Assembly (NCBI GenBank): GCA_048594885.1
Contig: JBMDXB010000124.1
Coordinates: forward strand, 5,835-69,834
Direction: 5' to 3'
Length of the DNA stretch: 64,000 nt
DNA from: JBMDXB01 sp048594885
Lineage (GTDB): Bacteria > Acidobacteriota > Vicinamibacteria > Vicinamibacterales > 2-12-FULL-66-21
Below are positions 56,600 through 64,000 of the stretch, piece by piece. Within the stretch, counting starts at the first letter, position 1, and each line of letters starts with the position of its first letter. Under the pieces are notes generated by a model. That model did no database searches, was not told the DNA's origin, and was given only the letters and a program-made list of their open reading frames with translations. The position numbers were made by a program, and so were the translations under genes.

Positions 56600-59038
56600 A
56601 TGCTGCTGGACGACGTGCGTGACGCCATACGCGGCCTGATCAAACAGCCGCGATTCCTCGTCGTTGCCTCGCTCACCCTCGCGCTCGGCATCGGCGCCGT
56701 GACCGCCATCTTCAGCGTCGTCAACGGCGTCCTGTTGTCGCCGCTGCCGTACCCGCACGCCGATCGCCTGGTGAACGTCTGGAGCTCGGCGCCGGGCCTC
56801 GGGTACAACCAATTTCCGCTCTCGCCGGACCTGTTCCTGTTCTACCAGAAGCATCAACAGGTATTCGACGACATGGCGCTGATTGACGCCACGCGGGTCA
56901 ACCTCACCGAAGGCGGCGCACCGGAAGTCGTGGAGGCGGCGGTTACGACGCACAGCTACTTCGACACGCTGGGCGCCGGCCTCTCGATCGGGCGAGCCTA
57001 CACGAAAGAGGAAGACAAAGAGGGAGCGAGCGCCGTGGTCGTCCTCAGTCATCGGCTGTGGACGAAACGATACGGCGGCGATCGAACGATCGTTGGTCGC
57101 ACGGTACGGGTGCAAGGCGACGCGTTGCCGGTCGTCGGCATCGCTCCCGCATGGCTCGACCGTCCGGGCTCTCCTGACGTGTTCATGCCTGCGAGATTCA
57201 ACGACGCCAATCCGCCGGCCGGCAGCTTTGGATGGAACGCCATCGCTCGTCTGAAGGAAGGCGTCAGGCCCGATCAGGCGGCAACGCATCTGGAGCCACT
57301 GGTGCGGCGGGCGATGGCGGAGTACATCCGCAGCCCGAACTATCGCGCGTTCCTGAAGGACGGCGGCTACCGGCCGCTCGTGCACTCGATGAAGGAGGAC
57401 ATCATCGGCGGCGTGCGCGAGCCGCTGTGGATCCTGCTCGGCACGGTCGGCATGGTCCTGCTCGTCGCCTGCGGCAACGTCGCGAACCTGTGCCTGGTGC
57501 GCGCCGAGGCGCGTCAACGCGAGATCGCGGTCCGTCTTGCGCTCGGCAGCAGCCGCTCGCGTCTGCTGCGCAAGCTGCTCGCCGAGTCGTTCGTCCTGTC
57601 AATTGTCGGGACCGTGATGGGCGTGGTCGTCACGGCCATCGCGCTGCCGCTGTTGATCCAGATGGCGCCGGAAGACATTCCACGGCTCGATCGTGTGCGC
57701 GTCGACGGCTTCGTGCTGTTGTTTGCCGCAGGCGCGGCGGTGATCTCGGCGTTGATCTTCGGCCTGGTTCCCGCGATCCGCTACTCGAGGCCCGCGCTGC
57801 TGGCGTCGCTGCGTCACGGCGGCAGGAGCGCAACCGATCACCCGTCGAGGCAGCGCGGCCGGAGCCTGCTCGTGATCGCGCAGACGGCGATGGCGCTGAT
57901 TCTCCTCGTCGGGTCCGGACTGCTCGCGCGCAGCTTCGCGCGGCTGATGAGCGCCGATCCCGGGTTCGATGCGGACGGCGTCATGACGTTCAGCATCACG
58001 CTCCCCGCGGCAGCGGCTCCGAAATCAGCGGACGTCGTTCGCTTCACGCAGCAGCTCGTCGATCGCCTGGCGCAGTTGCCCGGCGTCGAGGCTGCCGGCG
58101 CCGCCAGCAATCTGCCGATCAGCGGGCGCACGTCCGGCACCGCGTGGGAGTTCGATGGCAGACCCACTGAGCCGGGCCGGCTACCGCCGATGGTTCACTA
58201 TGCGACGGTCACACCCGGGTTCTTCCCGGCGTTGCGCATACGGCTGATGCGTGGCAGCGACTTCGACACGAGCGATTATCGTGAAGGGGTGCGCACCGTG
58301 ATCGTCAATCAGGCCGCGGCCGCGCAGTACTGGCCCGGTCAGGATCCGATCGGCAAACGCGTGCGCGGCGTCGGCGAGTCGCAGACGCGGCCGTGGTACA
58401 CGGTAAAGGGGATCGTGGCGGACGTCCGCTATGAGGGGCTGCGGGTGCCGCCGCGGCCGTTGTTCTACTTGCCGCAGACCCCGACCGACGATCGCGCCGC
58501 GCGGACGCTCCGCTACGTCGTCCGCGGCTCCAACGCGCACCGTCAGGCGGACGCGATGCGGCAGGCCGTGTGGGGACTCAATCCCGACCTCCCCGTCGCC
58601 TCGATGCGGACGATGGGGGACATCGTCCAGGAGTCGGTGGTGCAGTTCACGTTCACGATGCTGACGCTCGGCATCGCCGCGGCGATCGCGCTGCTGCTCG
58701 GCGCGATCGGCCTTTACGGCGTGCTGTCGTATGCCGTGAGCCTGCGGACGCGCGAGATCGGCGTCCGCATCGCGCTCGGCGCGCCGCCCACGCGCGTCAA
58801 GCGCGCCATTCTCGTCAACGCGGCCGCCATCACGTCGATCGGGCTGGTGATTGGCATCGGCGGCGCCGCTGCGCTCACGCGGCTTCTGCGCGGCCAGCTG
58901 TACGAAACGAAGCCGCTCGACATCCCGACGTTCGCGGCAATGTCCGCGGCGCTGTTGGCGGTCGGTTTGCTTGCCGCCTACCTGCCGGCGCGCAGGGCGG
59001 CGGCCGTCAGCCCGATGGAAGCGATGCGAACGGAATGA
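56600..59038 (+). CDS. ADOP-type orphan permease (MacB/FtsX superfamily), second copy
   Basis: An 812-residue homologue of the divergent gene, with the same order: FLVVASLTLALGIGAVTAIFSVVNGVLLSPLPYP, a periplasmic domain, GNVANLCLVRAEARQREIAVRLALGSSRSRLLRKLL, a second periplasmic domain (VDRLAQLPGVEAAGAASNLPISG), and YAVSLRTREIGVRIALGAPPTRVKRAIL near the end (PARRAAAVSPMEAMRTE). No ATP-binding subunit is encoded in the window. GGAG lies 8 bases before the ATG. The pair likely forms a mechanistically linked unit, possibly using an ATPase encoded elsewhere. Confidence 0.9.
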   Translation: MLLDDVRDAIRGLIKQPRFLVVASLTLALGIGAVTAIFSVVNGVLLSPLPYPHADRLVNVWSSAPGLGYNQFPLSPDLFLFYQKHQQVFDDMALIDATRVNLTEGGAPEVVEAAVTTHSYFDTLGAGLSIGRAYTKEEDKEGASAVVVLSHRLWTKRYGGDRTIVGRTVRVQGDALPVVGIAPAWLDRPGSPDVFMPARFNDANPPAGSFGWNAIARLKEGVRPDQAATHLEPLVRRAMAEYIRSPNYRAFLKDGGYRPLVHSMKEDIIGGVREPLWILLGTVGMVLLVACGNVANLCLVRAEARQREIAVRLALGSSRSRLLRKLLAESFVLSIVGTVMGVVVTAIALPLLIQMAPEDIPRLDRVRVDGFVLLFAAGAAVISALIFGLVPAIRYSRPALLASLRHGGRSATDHPSRQRGRSLLVIAQTAMALILLVGSGLLARSFARLMSADPGFDADGVMTFSITLPAAAAPKSADVVRFTQQLVDRLAQLPGVEAAGAASNLPISGRTSGTAWEFDGRPTEPGRLPPMVHYATVTPGFFPALRIRLMRGSDFDTSDYREGVRTVIVNQAAAAQYWPGQDPIGKRVRGVGESQTRPWYTVKGIVADVRYEGLRVPPRPLFYLPQTPTDDRAARTLRYVVRGSNAHRQADAMRQAVWGLNPDLPVASMRTMGDIVQESVVQFTFTMLTLGIAAAIALLLGAIGLYGVLSYAVSLRTREIGVRIALGAPPTRVKRAILVNAAAITSIGLVIGIGGAAALTRLLRGQLYETKPLDIPTFAAMSAALLAVGLLAAYLPARRAAAVSPMEAMRTE

Positions 59039-59081
59039 GCGAGATGCCAGTGAGCAGCGCGAGTGAGCAGCGCGATTGAAC

Positions 59082-59492
59082 ATGAGTAAACCTCCGATTG
59101 CGATCGACCTCACCTGGGAGCGTGACCTGGTCTTCAGTGCGAGGTCCGGCACAATCGAGTTGACGATCGACAGCGACGGCGCCGCCGGTGTCTCGCCGAT
59201 GCAGGCGCTCGCGGCCGGTCTCGCCGGCTGCATGGCTGTCGATCTCGTCCACATCCTGCGGAAAGGCCGTCACGATCTGCAGGGGCTGCACGCGCGCCTC
59301 ACCGGCCGGCGCGCTGAACAGGAGCCGCGACGGTTCGTCGAGATCACCCTGCACTACACCATCAGCGGTGTCGTGCCGGATTCGGCAGTACAGCGCGCGA
59401 TCGATCTCTCGCGCGACAAGTACTGCTCCGTCTGGCACTCGCTCCGGCCCGACATCGCCCTCACCGTGACGTTCGAGTCCACCTCCGCCTGA
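59082..59492 (+). CDS. OsmC/YhfA-type peroxide-reducing protein
   Basis: A 136-residue OsmC-family protein. The two redox cysteines are visible in AGLAGCMAVDL (about residue 48) and DKYCSVWHSLRPD (about 112). Family members reduce organic hydroperoxides through a thiol mechanism. The ATG at 59082 is used because the TTG at 59076 adds only two residues. It starts 44 bp after the ADOP stop and abuts the next gene, which suggests co-transcription. Confidence 0.88.
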   Translation: MSKPPIAIDLTWERDLVFSARSGTIELTIDSDGAAGVSPMQALAAGLAGCMAVDLVHILRKGRHDLQGLHARLTGRRAEQEPRRFVEITLHYTISGVVPDSAVQRAIDLSRDKYCSVWHSLRPDIALTVTFESTSA

Positions 59493-60566
59493 ATGCCCGA
59501 AGCGCCCCGCGTGCGGACGCGCCGCGGATACCTCGACTGGGCGCGCGGCATCGCCGTCCTGATCATGATCGTCGTCCATCTCACGGACAGCTGGACGAAC
59601 GACGTGAGCCGGCAGGGCGCCGCGTTCATCTGGACGATCAAGATCGGCGGCTTCGGATCGACGATGTTCCTGTTTCTCGCCGGCACGGCGGTGGCGCTGT
59701 CGGCGGGATCGAAGGCGCGGGCGAGCGGCGACATGCGGCGCGCGATGCGCGCGGTGGTGCATCGCGGGATGCAGATCTTCGCGCTCGCGTTCCTGTTCCG
59801 GCTCCAGTCGTGGCTCATCTCCGGCGGCCCAGCGTGGATGCTGCTGCGTGTCGACATGCTCAACATCATGGGGCTGTCGATCATGGCGGCGGCTGCCGTG
59901 TGGGGCTTCGCGAAGACGCCGCGGTCCCGCTATGTCGCGTTCGGCGTGGTTGCGATCGCCATCACGCTGCTCACGCCGCCGGTACGCGGCTTCACGCCGC
60001 TTGCGGCGTTGCCGGATCCGATCGAAGGCTACTTGCGGCCGATTCCCGTTCTCGTCAACTTCGTGCTGTTTCCATGGGCGGGGTTCGTCTTTGCCGGCGC
60101 GATCGTCGGGCTGCTGATCGACGCGACGACCACGCGCGAGCGCGAGCTGCGGATCAACCTGGGATTCGCGGTCGCGGGCGTGGCCCTCATCGCCGGCGGC
60201 TATGCCGGGTCGTTGTTGCCGTCGATCTATCGCAACTCCGACTTCTGGACCAGCTCGCCGACGTACTTCGCGATGCGGGTCGGCGTCGTGCTGCTGCTCG
60301 TCGCGGCCGCGTACGGCTGGGAGCGGCTGACGGGGCCAGACTGGGGTCCCGTCCAGCAGCTCGGCCGGACGTCCCTCTTCATCTACTGGATTCACGTCGA
60401 GATGGTCTACGGGGTCCTGTCGGGACCCCTCCACCGGGCGCTGACCTACCCGCAGGCGTTTGCCAGTTTTTGCGCGTTCACGCTGCTGATGCTGGGCCTG
60501 TCGCTGGCCAAGGACCGCGTTGTTGGGCGCTGGCGGCTTTATGCCAAACGCCCAACTCGCCCATGA
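59493..60566 (+). CDS. HGSNAT-catalytic-like (DUF1624) membrane acyltransferase
   Basis: A 357-residue protein with about 10 transmembrane segments. The N-terminal TRRGYLDWARGIAVLIMIVVHLTDSW, with the catalytic-type His, and the GSTMFLFLAGTAVAL pattern match the heparan-alpha-glucosaminide N-acetyltransferase catalytic family (PF07786). RTSLFIYWIHVEMVYG near the C-terminus is also typical. It probably moves acyl groups across the inner membrane; the acceptor is unknown. Its ATG directly follows the OsmC stop. Confidence 0.78.
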   Translation: MPEAPRVRTRRGYLDWARGIAVLIMIVVHLTDSWTNDVSRQGAAFIWTIKIGGFGSTMFLFLAGTAVALSAGSKARASGDMRRAMRAVVHRGMQIFALAFLFRLQSWLISGGPAWMLLRVDMLNIMGLSIMAAAAVWGFAKTPRSRYVAFGVVAIAITLLTPPVRGFTPLAALPDPIEGYLRPIPVLVNFVLFPWAGFVFAGAIVGLLIDATTTRERELRINLGFAVAGVALIAGGYAGSLLPSIYRNSDFWTSSPTYFAMRVGVVLLLVAAAYGWERLTGPDWGPVQQLGRTSLFIYWIHVEMVYGVLSGPLHRALTYPQAFASFCAFTLLMLGLSLAKDRVVGRWRLYAKRPTRP

Positions 60567-60572
60567 AGGCCG

Positions 60573-60601
60573 TCACAATGTAGAATCGGCCGGCGTATAT
60601 A
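60573..60601 (+). promoter_or_regulatory. Weak candidate promoter of the DGQHR gene
   Basis: TCACAA (60573-60578) and TATATA (60596-60601) are separated by 17 bases. The -10 is good and the -35 poor. It sits 26 bp before the ATG of the DGQHR gene, in a 61-bp gap. Nothing else is visible there. Confidence 0.25.
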
Positions 60602-60627
60602 GGCTCTCACGAAGGATACAGCCGCTC

Positions 60628-61767
60628 ATGATCAGCGTCGCCGCGATTCGCATGCAGCAGTTCGGCGTCCAGTTCTATCAGGCGTCGCTCACGGCCAATG
60701 ACATCGACAAGCTCGTCCGTTTCGAGGTTTTGAGCTATGGCGAGCAGGCCCAGCCCGTCCGGGGCGGGCGCAAAAGGGCGCCGGCGCCCACCAGCAAGGT
60801 GAACTGGGACCTGCTCGAGCGCCGCATCGCCGCCAGCGAGAAAGCGTATCAGCGGCAGATCATCCGCAAGAAGATCGACGAGCTGGTCCAGTACTACGAG
60901 CAGTGCCGTCAGGCGCGGGACCTGCCGTCGATTCCCGGCGCCGTCATCATCTCGTGCGACGAGACGCTCCGGTTCGAGCCGGCGAGCGAGGGCTCGTCGG
61001 TCGGCACGCTGAAGGTGCCCGAGCGTGAAGGCATCCTGCGGGCGATCGACGGGCAGCACCGGCTGCTCGCGCTGCACGCAGACATCGACAAGTTCGGCGA
61101 CGAGCCGTTCACGGTGCCCGCGGTCATCTTCGATCGCCTGCCCGAGGACCATGTGGTCCAGATGTTCGTCACGATCAACGCCAAGCACACGCGGCTCAAT
61201 GCATCGCACCTGGTGTCGCTGTCAGGCCGTCAGCTCTATCGCGACGACAGCCTGGCGGCCGCCCACGACGTGGTCCGCGCACTGAACGACCGCGAGGATT
61301 CGCCGCTCTACGGCGACATAAAGCTGCTTGGCGTCGGTAAAGGGCGAGTGGCCCAGGCGCCGCTCGCGCAAGAGCTGAAGAAGCTGTTCGCGACGGAGGC
61401 GTTTGGCGCGGGCCGCAAGGGCGATGAGTTCCGCGAGGAGTCGAAGCGGTTCTTCGTCAACTACTTGAAACAGGTCGCGCAGGTGTTCGGCGCCGCGTGG
61501 GGCGGGAGGAAATACAGCATCAAGAGCGCGACCGCTCTCCGCGCCTTCGTCCGCGTCGCTCCCGACGTCGTCCGCCGCCTGGATCAGGAGCATGCCGATC
61601 GAACCGATTTTCGAGCGATCGGCCGCGTCATCTCGCCGTGGGGCCGCCGCATCGGCGACCTGCGCTTCGAGACCGAAGGCGCCTGGAAGCGCACCGGAAC
61701 GACGGTCGATTCGCTGGCGAAGGAGTTACGCCTCGCGCTGCAGTACCCGGAAGGCGCTGCCGTTTGA
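60628..61767 (+). CDS. DGQHR-domain protein (DndB-like)
   Basis: A 379-residue cytoplasmic protein. The signature REGILRAIDGQHRLLAL at about 132-148 holds the exact DGQHR motif, with VNARHT-like INAKHTRLNASHLVSLSG downstream. DGQHR proteins include DndB, the regulator of DNA phosphorothioation, and many stand-alone relatives in defence-related loci. No dndACDE genes or other DNA-modification genes are in the window, so this is an orphan. Residues 40-55 form a basic insert (RGGRKRAPAP). GAAGGA lies upstream of the ATG. Confidence 0.8.
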   Translation: MISVAAIRMQQFGVQFYQASLTANDIDKLVRFEVLSYGEQAQPVRGGRKRAPAPTSKVNWDLLERRIAASEKAYQRQIIRKKIDELVQYYEQCRQARDLPSIPGAVIISCDETLRFEPASEGSSVGTLKVPEREGILRAIDGQHRLLALHADIDKFGDEPFTVPAVIFDRLPEDHVVQMFVTINAKHTRLNASHLVSLSGRQLYRDDSLAAAHDVVRALNDREDSPLYGDIKLLGVGKGRVAQAPLAQELKKLFATEAFGAGRKGDEFREESKRFFVNYLKQVAQVFGAAWGGRKYSIKSATALRAFVRVAPDVVRRLDQEHADRTDFRAIGRVISPWGRRIGDLRFETEGAWKRTGTTVDSLAKELRLALQYPEGAAV

Positions 61768-61771
61768 AGCT

Positions 61772-61810
<39 letters not shown>

Positions 61811-61911
61811 AGAGAACGAAAACGGCGAAGCGCCTGACGCAGCGAGCGGAACGGAGCGAGCGCCGAAGCGCGAGCGGAATGAAGCGAGCCTAAGCGAGGG
61901 GCCGGAGGGAA

Positions 61912-61928
61912 CCGCCGCGAAGCGGCGG
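61912..61928. repeat. GC-rich hairpin in the 61.8-62.2 kb gap
   Basis: CCGCCGC-GAA-GCGGCGG is a perfect 7-bp stem with a 3-base loop. It has no T-run on either side. It lies between the GAGCG tract and the terminator. Confidence 0.6.
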
Positions 61929-61939
61929 CCCCGAGCGCC

Positions 61940-61975
61940 AAAAAAAAGGGCATCGTCTTTTCGTTGACGATGCCC
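61940..61975 (-). terminator. Intrinsic terminator on the minus strand
   Basis: GGGCATCGTC (61948-61957) and GACGATGCCC (61966-61975) form a 10-bp perfect stem with an 8-base loop. On the minus strand the stem is followed at once by eight T (A run at 61940-61947), a textbook Rho-independent terminator. On the plus strand the following bases are TGGTGTTTT, a weak version. So it mainly ends a minus-strand transcript. Confidence 0.85.
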
Positions 61976-62100
61976 TGGTGTTTTGCGGGCGACCCGGCTC
62001 CCCAGCAACTCACGGCTCCCTGCCGTAAATATTCAGGCCGCCTGCGCCTCGCTACTCAGCAAGCGGTGTACCGGAACGGTTCCTTCGAAATTTCGTGCAT
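61940..62100 (-). ncRNA. Candidate small RNA ending at the minus-strand terminator
   Basis: No protein frame I trust lies on the minus strand here, yet a strong terminator does. Upstream of it, on the minus strand, are GC-rich inverted elements (CGGC-AGGGA-GCCG, GGGAGCCGG..GCCC). This fits a structured small RNA of roughly 110-160 nt, divergent from the receptor gene starting at 62203. No known RNA family could be matched; c-di-GMP and c-di-AMP riboswitch consensus elements are absent. The 5' end is unknown. Confidence 0.3.
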
Positions 62101-62202
62101 TTGTGCCGGGAGCTCGCCAGATCCGCACACGAATTCGTCACCGATCTTACGAATTTGCAAGGCCTTGCTCCGATACGGGACGGGGTACACACTAGGCGCT
62201 TC

Positions 62203-64000
62203 ATGCCAAATCCGACTCGCGTCGTGTGCGCAGCCCTGATCGGGCTCGCGTGTGCCGGCGACGCCTTTGGAAAAACCGTGACACTCACCGTTTCCGGTGA
62301 GACCCGGACGGAAACGGTGAGTGTCACGGTTTTTCCGCAGCCGACCCAGGGCGTCGAAGGGCGCGTCGTCGACGCGCGCACGGGCGCGGGGCTGACGAAA
62401 GTCTCCGTCATCGCGGAAAAGGGGGCGGAGTCGGGGCGCGCGGAGACGCTGACCGACAGCGACGGCCGGTTCTCGCTCTCCGGCCTGTTCCCCGGTCCGC
62501 AGCGCCTCTACGTGTCCGTCGTCGGCTACATCCTGGTGCAGCGCGAGATCGACGTGCCCTTGGGGCGCATGCTGACGCTGACCATCCCGCTCACCGAGGG
62601 GACCGGCACCTATACCGAGACCGTCACCGTCGCCTCCGACGTCTTCCGCACGTCGGAGGCGGGTGTCGTGTCGCAGCAGGTGCTCGGCAGCGCTGACATC
62701 CAGAACCTTCGCGGCGTTCTCGCCGACGATCCGTTGCGCGCCGTCCAGGTGCTGCCGGGCGTCGCGACCGGCGACGACCTGCGCAGCGAGTTCAGCGTGC
62801 GCGGCAGCGACTTCAGCCGTATGAACTTCACGGTCGAAGGGTTCTCGACGCCGTTTCTTCTCCACACCGTCCGCGCGATCGAGGACCGCGCGAACTCCGG
62901 CTCGGTCGCGATGATCAACAGCGACATCCTCGAGGACGTGACGCTGCTGAACGGGGGCTATCCGCAGCGGTACGGCAACCGCACGGGCGCCGAGGTCCAG
63001 TTCCGGCTGCGCGAGGGGTCGCGGCAGCGGCAGCAATTGCGCGCCGCGGTCAGCGGCACCAATGCATCGGCCGTGCTCGAAGGTCCGCTCGGGGCCGCCA
63101 GACGCGGCTCATGGCTCGTGTCGGCGCGCAAGAGCTATCTCGATCTCATCGTCCGCCGGCTCGCGCGCGAAGGCCTGACGTTCGCGTTCGCCGACGTGCA
63201 GACGAAGGTGGTCTACGACGTCACTCCCGCGCAGAAAGCGGAGCTCATCGTGCTCGCCGGCAACTCGAAGCTGCGCGACGAGGACGAGGACGATGCGTCG
63301 GATGTGTTCACAGGGCGGAACCGGTCGGTGGTGTCGGTGATGGGATGGCAGCTCTCGGGCCAGCATGGGCTGTTGCGGCTGCACGCGCTCGGCGCCTATA
63401 ACGACTTCCGCAACACCCAGTCGAACACGCGCGACCTCGACGAGGGAGACACCACGCAGTTGGCCGGCCGCGCGGACGCGACGCTGCAGGTGACGACACA
63501 GCTCGAGCTCGAGAGCGGCGCGCAGGTGGAGCGCGTGCAGGAGTCGAAGCTGCGGCATCGCAGCAGTCCGTTTCGCGTGATCAACGATTACTCGGGGTCC
63601 GCGGTGCGGAGCGGCGGCTTCGTGCAACTGCGATGGTCGCCCGCGCCGTCGATCAGCATCGCGCCGGGATCGCGCATCGATCACTGGACGCTGACCGACG
63701 AGACGTTCGCGTCGCCGTGGATCGTCGGTCAGTGGGACCTTTCGTCCGGGTTCGGCGTTCGCGGCGGTGCCGGGCTGTACCGGCAGTTCCCCGAGTTCGA
63801 GCACGTGATCGGCATGCTGGGAACACCGTCCAACACGCACGAGCGTGCGCGGCAGTTCGACCTCGGTTTGGCTGGACGTGCCGGCGCGCACACGAAATGG
63901 CAGGTGAGCGTCTACGACCGCGAGGAAGAGAACTTCATGCGGCGGGTCGGCGCCGCCACACGGGGGGTGAAAAACCCGCAGCTCCAAGGGTCCGCGAGCA
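62203..64000 (+). CDS. TonB-dependent receptor with carboxypeptidase-regulatory domain (cut by window end)
   Basis: 599 codons are visible and the frame continues past the window. The ATG at 62203 gives a weak signal peptide (RVVCAALIGLACAGDAFG). Residues 24-45 are encoded by the dispersed 17-bp repeat pair (KTVTLTVSG...TVSVTVFP). Then come a regulatory-like domain (VEGRVVDARTGAGLTKVSV...DSDGRFSLSGLFPGPQRLYVSVVGY), a plug (DDPLRAVQVLPGVATGDDLRSEFSVRGSDFSRMNFTVEGFSTP; NGGYPQRYGNRTGAEVQFR) and the first barrel strands. It is a receptor of unknown ligand. Confidence 0.85.
   Translation, partial: MPNPTRVVCAALIGLACAGDAFGKTVTLTVSGETRTETVSVTVFPQPTQGVEGRVVDARTGAGLTKVSVIAEKGAESGRAETLTDSDGRFSLSGLFPGPQRLYVSVVGYILVQREIDVPLGRMLTLTIPLTEGTGTYTETVTVASDVFRTSEAGVVSQQVLGSADIQNLRGVLADDPLRAVQVLPGVATGDDLRSEFSVRGSDFSRMNFTVEGFSTPFLLHTVRAIEDRANSGSVAMINSDILEDVTLLNGGYPQRYGNRTGAEVQFRLREGSRQRQQLRAAVSGTNASAVLEGPLGAARRGSWLVSARKSYLDLIVRRLAREGLTFAFADVQTKVVYDVTPAQKAELIVLAGNSKLRDEDEDDASDVFTGRNRSVVSVMGWQLSGQHGLLRLHALGAYNDFRNTQSNTRDLDEGDTTQLAGRADATLQVTTQLELESGAQVERVQESKLRHRSSPFRVINDYSGSAVRSGGFVQLRWSPAPSISIAPGSRIDHWTLTDETFASPWIVGQWDLSSGFGVRGGAGLYRQFPEFEHVIGMLGTPSNTHERARQFDLGLAGRAGAHTKWQVSVYDREEENFMRRVGAATRGVKNPQLQGSAS
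62269..62336. repeat. Dispersed 17-bp repeat, locus 3, inside the receptor gene
   Basis: A 28-bp perfect inverted repeat: 62269-62296 and 62309-62336, with a 12-base loop. Each arm contains the core (62275-62291 minus, 62314-62330 plus). It is translated in frame as the first mature residues of the receptor, in a different reading frame from that used at locus 2. Confidence 0.95.

Noticed and set aside
54005..59038. A complete MacAB-TolC efflux system
   Set aside because: Neither permease has an ATP-binding domain, and no MacA-like or TolC-like gene is present. The duplicated layout is that of orphan ADOP proteins.
61980..62100. Possible c-di-GMP (GEMM) or c-di-AMP riboswitch
   Set aside because: Some GC-rich pieces (GGGAGCCGGGT) look similar, but the conserved GCAAACC/GCAAAGC blocks of GEMM and the CGTCAGCTAACC end of the c-di-AMP class are missing, and no gene follows on that strand.

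Overview
The window is a GC-rich, gene-dense bacterial chromosome segment, most likely from an acidobacterium of the Vicinamibacteria type. This is inferred from family content: two large orphan FtsX/MacB-type permeases (ADOP family), two VWFA proteins of the acidobacterial type, Oar-like TonB-dependent receptors with an N-terminal carboxypeptidase-regulatory domain, many secreted serine hydrolases, and a Gram-negative outer-membrane repertoire. About 55 protein genes are supported. No rRNA, tRNA, CRISPR array or transposase was seen. Both window ends cut genes: the N-terminal part of argF (ornithine carbamoyltransferase) on the left, and a TonB-dependent receptor on the right.

Layout. 1-16.6 kb: argF with an ARG-box-like dyad, two paralogous small proteins, an L,D-transpeptidase remnant that has lost its catalytic domain, secreted hydrolases (S9 peptidase, serine hydrolase fused to a DUF4185 domain, a serine hydrolase with degenerate catalytic motifs, penicillin acylase), outer-membrane barrel proteins, a glyoxalase-fold fusion and a MATE exporter. 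16.6-22.8 kb: YpfJ-type metallopeptidase, a very long inverted GATTG repeat, a three-subunit molybdenum hydroxylase (xanthine dehydrogenase type) and a convergent aldolase-like gene. 22.8-31 kb: HtrA protease with a co-transcribed pseudo-protease, MsrB, a zinc-ribbon/SPFH/zinc-ribbon cluster, an amino-acid permease and MsrA. 31-43 kb: NfeD/SPFH pair, amidohydrolase, VWFA protein, a ThDP enzyme interrupted in frame by a dispersed repeat, a BNR-repeat protein and a TIGR00300-type protein. 43-47 kb: sulfate assimilation operon (TauE-like transporter, cysD, cysN, cysH). 47-49.7 kb: a three-gene sortase locus made of a class-D-like sortase, a VWA protein and a secreted protein ending in an LPRTA sorting signal. 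49.9-64 kb: TonB-dependent receptor, a divergent ADOP pair, OsmC, an HGSNAT-like membrane protein, a DGQHR (DndB-like) protein and a second receptor.

The most unusual features are two. First, a 17-bp repeat (ACGGTGAGTGTCACGGT) occurs as inverted pairs at three loci, and at two of them it is translated inside a gene, in different reading frames. Second, a complete sortase-substrate locus sits in a Gram-negative-type genome. Several palindromic elements also supply or touch the stop codons of flanking genes, and five intergenic short-unit arrays with different units lie at gene ends.
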